From assembly GCA_030151725.1 (NCBI GenBank), contig JASLDD010000205.1, positions 1 to 9,541 on the forward strand: a DNA stretch of 9,541 nt, read 5' to 3'. This stretch comes from Solirubrobacteraceae bacterium. GTDB taxonomy: Bacteria; Actinomycetota; Thermoleophilia; Solirubrobacterales; Solirubrobacteraceae. This document shows, piece after piece, positions 5,381 to 9,541 of this stretch (position 1 is its first letter; every line of letters starts with the position of its first letter). The position numbers and the translations under genes are program-made. The notes under the pieces were generated by a model. The model saw only the letters and a program-made list of their open reading frames with translations. It had not been told where the DNA came from and ran no database searches.

Positions 5381-5833
5381 TCAGTTGTAGGGTGTCACAC
5401 CCCAGTAGCGCTCCAACGCGACACTCAGCTCGTAGTCGCACGCCCAGCGGATGCGCTTGGCCTGCTGGTTGCGCGTCGGGGCGGTGCGCAACGAGATCGC
5501 GGGGTGGCCCTCGACTTCCGCGATGGGAAGCAGATAGCAGCGATCGAGCTCGGGAGCATAGGCGGCGACTGCATCGATCTCCTTGGCCGAATACGTGGTC
5601 TTGCGGTATCCGGCTGGGGTGTGCCGGCTGGTGCTGCAGCGCGTGGTCACGATGTTGCCCCGGCGGGACGCCCACTTGCATTGAACGCGGAGCATCGTCT
5701 GCTCAGCATCGATCACCAGGTCGTAGCGTCGGCCCTCGCAAAGTGGGCGCAGGACCACCAGGCCGAGCTGGATGAGCGCCGCGGCAATCTCAGCCTCGGC
5801 AACGGCGCCCTTCTGGGAGCTGGTTAGCGGCAT
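5381..5833 (-). CDS. PD-(D/E)XK endonuclease of the group I intron-associated (QxK) type
   Basis: A 150-residue nuclease. SSQKGAVAEAEIAAALIQLGL (5-25) supplies the conserved K8-G9 and glutamates (E13/E15). EGRRYDLVID (33-42) gives the catalytic D38. LRVQCKW (48-54) is the third motif, with Q51-x-K53 in place of the usual (D/E)-x-K, followed by helix AKEIDAVAAYAPELDRCYLLPI. This Q-x-K arrangement is that of I-Ssp6803I, the cyanobacterial homing endonuclease from a tRNA-fMet group I intron, and relatives annotated as group I intron-associated PD-(D/E)XK endonuclease. RNQQAKRIRWACDYE (121-135) is also typical of the bacterial relatives. Here it is free-standing: no intron is evident, and the nearby tRNA-Ala is intact. 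The start is followed by MPLTSSQKG, the expected opening, although no strong ribosome site precedes it. It could be a domesticated or stand-alone homing enzyme or a repair nuclease; its cut site is unknown. Confidence 0.82.
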   Translation of the reverse strand: MPLTSSQKGAVAEAEIAAALIQLGLVVLRPLCEGRRYDLVIDAEQTMLRVQCKWASRRGNIVTTRCSTSRHTPAGYRKTTYSAKEIDAVAAYAPELDRCYLLPIAEVEGHPAISLRTAPTRNQQAKRIRWACDYELSVALERYWGVTPYN

Positions 5834-5931
5834 CCCGAGAAGCTAGCGGCCAAACACACACCTCTGATGCTCAAATGTGTCGACTTCGTGCCAACTTTCG
5901 CCTCGGCCTCGTTACCGCTGCAAAGCTCTTC

Positions 5932-6918
5932 CTACGAACGCGGAATGAACTCCGGCACGTCCAGGTCGTCGCCACCATCGCCGCCCCGCTTCGCCCGACG
6001 TTTTTTGGCCGCCGGCGCAGGCTCGCTCTCCGGGGGGCGCTCAGTTCCCGGGGCCACCTGATCGAGGCGCGCCGTCATGCCGCCGTGGGCGAGGCGAATG
6101 TCGCGCAGAAGGCGCTCCGCGTTGTTGTGAAGCGACGCTGACAGCTCGCGTAGGTTGCGCGAGACCTCCGTGCCCTCCGCCAGGACATCGTGGGCAACCA
6201 CATGTGCCTCGCTTGTGATCTCCCGTGCTTCGCTGCGCGCCTGGCTCTTCAGCTCCTTTGCCTGCGCCTCAGCCTCCGTGTGCAGTCGCGCCAGCTCCTC
6301 TCGCCTGGCAAGCAGCAGGCGCTCTGTCTGCTCGCGGGTCTCCTGGGCGATCCGCTCGGACTCCTCGCGAGCCTTCGTGAGCATCTGCTCCGACTCCTCC
6401 GCCGCCGCCGCGCGCATCTGGTCTGACTCTTCCTTGGCCGTCGCGCGCTCCTGCTCGGTCTCCCGGTGCGCGCTCGCTCGCAGCGTCTCAGACTCCTCCG
6501 CCGCTGCCGCCCGCCACTCCGCGGCCTCCTCGCGCGCCTCCGTCAACAGCTGATCGGAGCTCTCACGCGCCTGCGCCAAACTCTGCGCGGCCTCCGCGCG
6601 GGCGCTCTCCGCCTCGCTCTGCAGACGCGTGGCCGTCGCGTCTGCTTCCGCTGTCAGCGCCTGTGCCTGCGTTCTTGCGGAGCCGAGCAGCTCCTCCGCC
6701 TCTTCCTCGGCGGCCTGCACGCGGATGTCCGCCGCACGATCCGCCTCCGCGATTCGCTCCCTTGCGCGCGTCTCAGCCTGGTTTCGCAGTTCTGCCGCAG
6801 CCTCTTCGGCGGCGCCCACGATGTGCGCCACCCGTCCCGGTGCCGAGGCCAGCGAGTTCGGATCCTCGTCATAGGGGTAGTTCTGCTCGGCCAACTGGGG
6901 GTCCTCCACGCGCGCCAT
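5932..6918 (-). CDS. Long alanine/glutamate-rich hendecad coiled-coil protein (DivIVA/Scy/FilP-like)
   Basis: Numbered from the ATG at 6918, the product is 328 residues. A short N-terminal part (1-28, with NYPYDEDPNSLASAP) precedes about 20 unbroken 11-residue repeats from residue 29 (RVAHIVGAAEE) to 248. Examples are AAEESETLRAS (139-149), AKEESDQMRAA (161-171) and AREESERIAQE (183-193). Thirteen of the 20 begin with alanine, and no repeat is out of register. This hendecad pattern predicts a long, straight coiled coil of about 30 nm or more. After it come a basic patch, AKKRRAKRGG, and an acidic tail ending DVPEFIPRS. There is no signal peptide or membrane helix, so it is cytoplasmic. The pattern resembles actinobacterial cytoskeletal and polarity proteins (DivIVA, Scy, FilP), but I see no canonical DivIVA membrane-binding motif. 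A GTG at 6957 would add 13 residues; neither start has a clear ribosome site, and I chose the ATG. Function is inferred. Confidence 0.8.
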   Translation of the reverse strand: MARVEDPQLAEQNYPYDEDPNSLASAPGRVAHIVGAAEEAAAELRNQAETRARERIAEADRAADIRVQAAEEEAEELLGSARTQAQALTAEADATATRLQSEAESARAEAAQSLAQARESSDQLLTEAREEAAEWRAAAAEESETLRASAHRETEQERATAKEESDQMRAAAAEESEQMLTKAREESERIAQETREQTERLLLARREELARLHTEAEAQAKELKSQARSEAREITSEAHVVAHDVLAEGTEVSRNLRELSASLHNNAERLLRDIRLAHGGMTARLDQVAPGTERPPESEPAPAAKKRRAKRGGDGGDDLDVPEFIPRS

Positions 6919-6981
6919 CGTAAACCGCGGTGCTCTCTCGTGTCTGATCGCACGCACTCAACCCCGCAAACTCCCCAAACG

Positions 6982-7026
6982 AGATTTCCACCAACCGCCT
7001 GATGTGGCAGAAAACGTTGGAAATCT
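6982..7026. promoter_or_regulatory. 9-bp inverted repeat upstream of the GlxA-type regulator
   Basis: AGATTTCCA (6982-6990) and TGGAAATCT (7018-7026) are perfect inverted copies whose starts are 36 bases apart (about 3.4 helical turns). They lie in the 147-base gap between the coiled-coil gene and the GlxA-type gene. The arms are AT-richer than the surroundings. Binding by the adjacent AraC-type regulator is plausible but unproven. Confidence 0.45.
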
Positions 7027-7040
7027 GTCCTTGCGGACAG
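7025..7040. promoter_or_regulatory. CTGTCC-TTGC-GGACAG inverted repeat
   Basis: Perfect 6-bp arms (7025-7030, 7035-7040) with a 4-base loop, overlapping the last two bases of the 9-bp repeat and ending 25 bases before the GlxA-type ATG. It could be a second binding site or a leader hairpin. It is not followed by a T-run, so a terminator is unlikely. Confidence 0.35.
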
Positions 7041-7065
7041 CCCCGCACTCAGCGAAGATCGACGG

Positions 7066-8085
7066 ATGGAAAGAACACCAGCCACCAGTCGGCGTTCCAT
7101 CGTGATCCTGGCCTTTGCCGGAGTGCAGAGTCTCGACGTGACCGGCCCGCTCGAGGTGTTCGCCGGCGCGCAGAACCTGATCGAGGCCGCCGCTAGTGCC
7201 GACCGCGGCTTCGACGTGCAGATCGTCAGCCGCGACGGCCAGCCTCTGACGACCTCCAGTGGCATGACGATCGTGCCCCACAGCTCCATCGCCGATGTGC
7301 CCCCGGGCATCGACACCCTGATCGTTCCCGGTGGGAGCGGTCACTCGCGGGCCGGGGAGGACCCGGATCTGCTCGATTGGATAGCTCGGACCTCCGCCGG
7401 CGCCCGACGGACCGCCTCGGTATGCACCGGCGCCTTCCTGCTGGCACGCGCCGGCCTGCTCGACGGACGGCGAGCGACCACCCACTGGGCTCACGCTGCC
7501 AGGCTCAGACGCGAATACCCCAACGTCGACGTCGACCCAGACCCCATCTTCGTGCGCGACGGCCACATCTGGACCTCAGCCGGAGTCACCGCCGGCATGG
7601 ATCTCGCCCTCGCGCTCGTAGAGGAAGATCTCGACAGCGACGCCGCCCTCACGATCGCGCGCCACCTCGTCCTGTTCCTGCGCCGTCCCGGCAGCCAATC
7701 CCAGTTCAGCGCCACGCTCGGCTCCCAGCAGCCCCAGCGCGAGTCTCTCAGAGACATCCAAGGCACCGTCCTCGAGGACGTCACCGGCGTGCACACCGTC
7801 GAGGCCATGGCCGAGCGGGCGCACATGAGCCCTCGCCACTTCGCCCGAGCCTTTCGCCTCGAGACCGGCGTCACCCCCGCGCGCTATGTGGAGCGGGTGC
7901 GACTCGAGGCCGCCCGTCGCCGGCTCGAGGAAGGCTCCCAGTCGATCGCTCACGTCGCCCAAGCCTGCGGCTTCGGGACGCCCGAGACGATGCGCCGTGT
8001 CTTTCTACGCACCCTGCAGGTGGGGCCCTCCGAGTACAGGCGCCGCTTCCAGGGAAACCCCAACAACTCACACAAGGCGGCCTGA
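7066..8085 (+). CDS. GlxA-family regulator: DJ-1/PfpI domain plus AraC-type HTH
   Basis: A 339-residue two-domain regulator. Residues 11-200 form a DJ-1/PfpI (glutamine amidotransferase-like) domain: SIVILAFAGVQSLDVTGPLEVF (11-32) with D24 and E30, DTLIVPGGSG (83-92), the nucleophile-elbow motif SVCTGAFLLA with C120, then AGLLDGRRATTHW and TSAGVTAGMDLAL (170-182). Residues about 240-332 are the AraC DNA-binding domain, with two helix-turn-helix units: VEAMAERAHMSPRHFARAF (245-263) and SIAHVAQACGFGTPETMRRVF (293-313), ending in GPSEYRRRF. The family includes FtrA and GlxA and usually activates a nearby catabolic or detoxification gene on sensing a small metabolite. The DJ-1 domain keeps the cysteine but is generally thought to sense, not catalyse. 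The ribosome site is weak. The gene is followed 2 bases after its stop by a second DJ-1/PfpI gene, its likely target and co-transcribed partner. Confidence 0.94.
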   Translation: MERTPATSRRSIVILAFAGVQSLDVTGPLEVFAGAQNLIEAAASADRGFDVQIVSRDGQPLTTSSGMTIVPHSSIADVPPGIDTLIVPGGSGHSRAGEDPDLLDWIARTSAGARRTASVCTGAFLLARAGLLDGRRATTHWAHAARLRREYPNVDVDPDPIFVRDGHIWTSAGVTAGMDLALALVEEDLDSDAALTIARHLVLFLRRPGSQSQFSATLGSQQPQRESLRDIQGTVLEDVTGVHTVEAMAERAHMSPRHFARAFRLETGVTPARYVERVRLEAARRRLEEGSQSIAHVAQACGFGTPETMRRVFLRTLQVGPSEYRRRFQGNPNNSHKAA

Positions 8086-8087
8086 AC

Positions 8088-8717
8088 ATGGACATCGCTG
8101 TTTTGCTCTATGACCGATTCACAGCCCTCGACGCCATCGGCCCCTACGAGGTGCTGAGCCGCCTCCCCGGCGCCCACCTCGCCTTCGTGGCCGCCGAGCC
8201 CGGTCCCGTCACCACCGACAACGGCATGCTCACCATCCTCGCCCAGCGCTCCCTCGCCGACATGCGCGGAGCCGACATCCTGCTCGTGCCAGGCGGTCCC
8301 GGCGAGGTCGCCGCGCGGGCCGGGAGCGCTTCGCTCGACTGGTTGCGCCTCGCGCATCAAACGAGCACCTGGACGACCTCCGTGTGCACCGGCTCTTTGA
8401 TCCTCGCCGCCGCCGGCCTGCTGGAGGGCAAGCGCGCCACCACCCACTGGCTGGCCTTCGACGAGCTGGCCAAGCTCGGAGCCGTGCCCGTGCACGAGCG
8501 CGTCGTCTTCGACGGCAAGCTCGTAACCGGCGCCGGGGTCTCCGCCGGCATCGACATGGCGCTCACGCTCGTCGCCGAGGTGGCAGGTCCCGAGCTCGCG
8601 CAGGCGATCCAGCTCGGCATCGAGTACGACCCTCAGCCGCCCTTCGACGCCGGCTCGCCCACCAAGGCGCCGCAGGCGATCGTCGACGCGCTGCGCGCTC
8701 ACTCGCGCTTCTCCTGA
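8088..8717 (+). CDS. DJ-1/PfpI family protein, isonitrile hydratase-like
   Basis: The 209-residue protein is a single DJ-1/PfpI domain: MDIAVLLYDRFTALDAIGPYEVL (1-23) with D15 and E21, ADILLVPGGPGE (62-73), the elbow SVCTGSLILA with C100, AGLLEGKRATTHW (109-121), and VTGAGVSAGIDMAL (146-159). The pattern matches bacterial isonitrile hydratase (InhA of Pseudomonas putida), in which a cysteine and an aspartate in equivalent positions add water to isonitriles to give N-formyl amides; other DJ-1 activities are possible. The ATG at 8088 has AAGGCGG about 7 bases upstream and lies 2 bases after the regulator's stop, so the genes are very likely an operon. The frame stays open upstream to 7377, but that part is a shadow of the regulator gene. 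It shares the elbow and RATTHW motifs with the regulator's sensor domain, so the pair may be old paralogues. The product is soluble. Confidence 0.9.
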   Translation: MDIAVLLYDRFTALDAIGPYEVLSRLPGAHLAFVAAEPGPVTTDNGMLTILAQRSLADMRGADILLVPGGPGEVAARAGSASLDWLRLAHQTSTWTTSVCTGSLILAAAGLLEGKRATTHWLAFDELAKLGAVPVHERVVFDGKLVTGAGVSAGIDMALTLVAEVAGPELAQAIQLGIEYDPQPPFDAGSPTKAPQAIVDALRAHSRFS

Positions 8718-8730
8718 GCACGCATCGTGC
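8718..8730 (+). terminator. Small hairpin at the end of the DJ-1 operon (weak terminator candidate)
   Basis: GCACG-CAT-CGTGC begins on the base after the stop codon: a perfect 5-bp stem with a 3-base loop and no T-run after it. A second GC-rich near-palindrome, CGCCCCCGGAGGCG, follows at 8738-8751. Together they might end transcription before leuS, but neither is strong evidence. Confidence 0.25.
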
Positions 8731-8773
8731 GCAGGCGCGCCCCCGGAGGCGTGTTCCGTCCCAGGGCGCCCGC

Positions 8774-8779
8774 TAACCT
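8774..8779 (+). promoter_or_regulatory. Candidate -10 element for a leaderless leuS transcript
   Basis: TAACCT stands 10 bases before the leuS ATG, the distance expected if transcription begins at or within a few bases of the start codon. No Shine-Dalgarno lies between (only CCGACTCCCG). Leaderless genes are common in actinobacteria. I see no convincing -35 box, so this is a tentative call. Confidence 0.4.
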
Positions 8780-8789
8780 CCGACTCCCG

Positions 8790-9541
8790 ATGGCCGAGCA
8801 CCGCTATGACCCACACGAGATAGAGCCGCGCTGGCAGGCCCTGTGGGCGCGCGAGCGCACCTGGGAGGTGACCAACGAGGGGCGTGGCGAGACACGCTCA
8901 GGGTCCTCCCGCGGCGGCTCGCAGGCGCCCAGCTCATACGTGCTCGAGATGCTCCCCTACCCGAGCGGCGAGCCCCACATCGGTCATCTGAAGACCTACT
9001 CCGTGGGCGATGCCATCGCGCACTTCCAGCGCCGGCTCGGCAACCGAGTGCTGCACCCCATGGGCTACGACGCCTTCGGCCTGCCCGCCGAGAACCACGC
9101 CATCAAAACCGGCGTCCACCCGCGCGTCTCCACAGCCGCGTCGATCGCGTCCTTCCAGCGCCAGTTCCGCTCCTGGGGCATCTCCATCGACTGGTCGCGC
9201 GAGCTCGCCACTCACGAACCCTCCTACTACCGCTGGACCCAGTGGATCTTCCTCGAGCTGTTCCGCGCCGGCCTCGCCTACCGCAAGGAGGCGGCCGTCA
9301 AGTGGTGCCCCAAAGACCAGACCGTCCTCGCCAACGAGCAGGTCGACGCCGAGGGCCACTGCGAGCGCTGCGGGGCCGTCGTCGAAGTCCGCCAGCTCGA
9401 GCAGTGGTTCTTCCGCATCACCGACTACGCCGAGCGGCTCCTCGGCGACCTCGACGGGATCGAGTGGCCCGAGCACGTAAAGACCATGCAGCGCAACTGG
9501 ATCGGGCGCAGCGAAGGCGCAGAGGTGACCTTCCGCTGCGA
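8790..9541 (+). CDS. leuS: Leucyl-tRNA synthetase, N-terminal part (cut by window end)
   Basis: This class I aminoacyl-tRNA synthetase charges tRNA-Leu with leucine. I translated it by hand; it is open to the window end (250 residues of roughly 800-870 expected). The bacterial LeuRS signatures are present: DPHEIEPRWQALW (7-19), MLPYPSGEPHIGHLKTY (54-70) with the ATP-binding HIGH motif at 63-66, HPMGYDAFGLPAENHAI (89-105), ISIDWSRE (131-138) and the zinc-knuckle region WCPKDQTVLANEQV (172-185) with C173, C191 and C194. The start of the editing domain is WIGRSEGAEVTF (238-249). Residues 28-49 are a Ser/Gly-rich stretch (TNEGRGETRSGSSRGGSQAP...) between the first helix and the catalytic core, longer than the short linker I would expect. 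The ATG at 8790 is the natural start, since the family begins at this point, but it lacks a ribosome site. Confidence 0.97.
   Translation, partial: MAEHRYDPHEIEPRWQALWARERTWEVTNEGRGETRSGSSRGGSQAPSSYVLEMLPYPSGEPHIGHLKTYSVGDAIAHFQRRLGNRVLHPMGYDAFGLPAENHAIKTGVHPRVSTAASIASFQRQFRSWGISIDWSRELATHEPSYYRWTQWIFLELFRAGLAYRKEAAVKWCPKDQTVLANEQVDAEGHCERCGAVVEVRQLEQWFFRITDYAERLLGDLDGIEWPEHVKTMQRNWIGRSEGAEVTFRC

Noticed and set aside
6155..6553. Serine/arginine-rich plus-strand frame
   Set aside because: Antisense of the repeated coiled-coil gene; the Ser richness merely mirrors Glu/Ala/Arg codons.
7377..8087. Upstream part of the long frame ending at 8717 (arginine/proline-rich)
   Set aside because: It is an out-of-frame shadow of the GlxA-type regulator; only the part from 8088 has a ribosome site and family similarity.
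7950..8816. 288-residue frame on the minus strand over the DJ-1 gene
   Set aside because: Antisense to two well-supported genes; composition is the mirror of GC-rich coding and shows no domain.
8934..9476. 180-residue minus-strand frame at the right end
   Set aside because: Antisense of leuS; no ribosome site or family match.

Overview
The window is about 9.5 kb of a GC-rich bacterial chromosome. Two hand-counted 60-base stretches gave 72% GC in leuS but only 52-55% in the one secreted-protein gene. The GC-rich codon use, the SRPBCC/ArsR, F420-type nitroreductase, short NTF2-like and QxK endonuclease genes, and the alanine/glutamate-rich coiled-coil protein together look like an actinobacterium. 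Class Thermoleophilia (Solirubrobacter-like) is my best guess, but it rests on remembered family resemblance and not on a search.

Layout. (1) Positions 1-2319, minus strand: a tightly packed four-gene operon, read as SRPBCC/AHSA1-like protein, ArsR-type repressor, DUF899 thioredoxin-like protein, DUF2182 membrane protein (cut by the window edge). The first three genes overlap by 1 and 4 bases. Repeated CAACC/GGTTG motifs lie upstream and are candidate operators for the ArsR protein. (2) 2586-3266, plus strand: a secreted orphan protein of low GC. (3) 3282-4427, minus strand: a TetR regulator followed by a deazaflavin (F420)-dependent nitroreductase-like enzyme. A cupin gene diverges from them (4496-4900, plus), and the 68-base gap between holds repeats suited to regulator binding. 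(4) 4949-5833, minus strand: a QxK-type PD-(D/E)XK endonuclease related to intron-encoded homing enzymes, an intact tRNA-Ala(GGC), a perfect 9-bp hairpin, and a 78-residue NTF2-like gene with a TTG start. (5) 5932-6918, minus strand: a long coiled-coil protein built of about 20 consecutive 11-residue repeats, probably a cytoskeletal or polarity protein. (6) 7066-8717, plus strand: a GlxA-type regulator (DJ-1/PfpI plus AraC HTH) followed 2 bases later by a free-standing DJ-1/PfpI enzyme similar to isonitrile hydratase. Two inverted repeats precede the pair. (7) 8790 to the end, plus strand: the 5' part of leuS, probably read from a leaderless transcript.

Functionally this is an ordinary accessory-rich chromosomal stretch. 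It has three self-contained regulator-plus-enzyme modules (ArsR, TetR, GlxA) with candidate operators, a tRNA locus with a homing-type nuclease beside it, and housekeeping leuS. I see no integrase, transposase, CRISPR array or toxin-antitoxin pair, and no clear undescribed defence system. The most notable items are the unbroken hendecad coiled coil, the nuclease beside the uninterrupted tRNA-Ala, the coupled four-gene operon and the paired DJ-1 genes.
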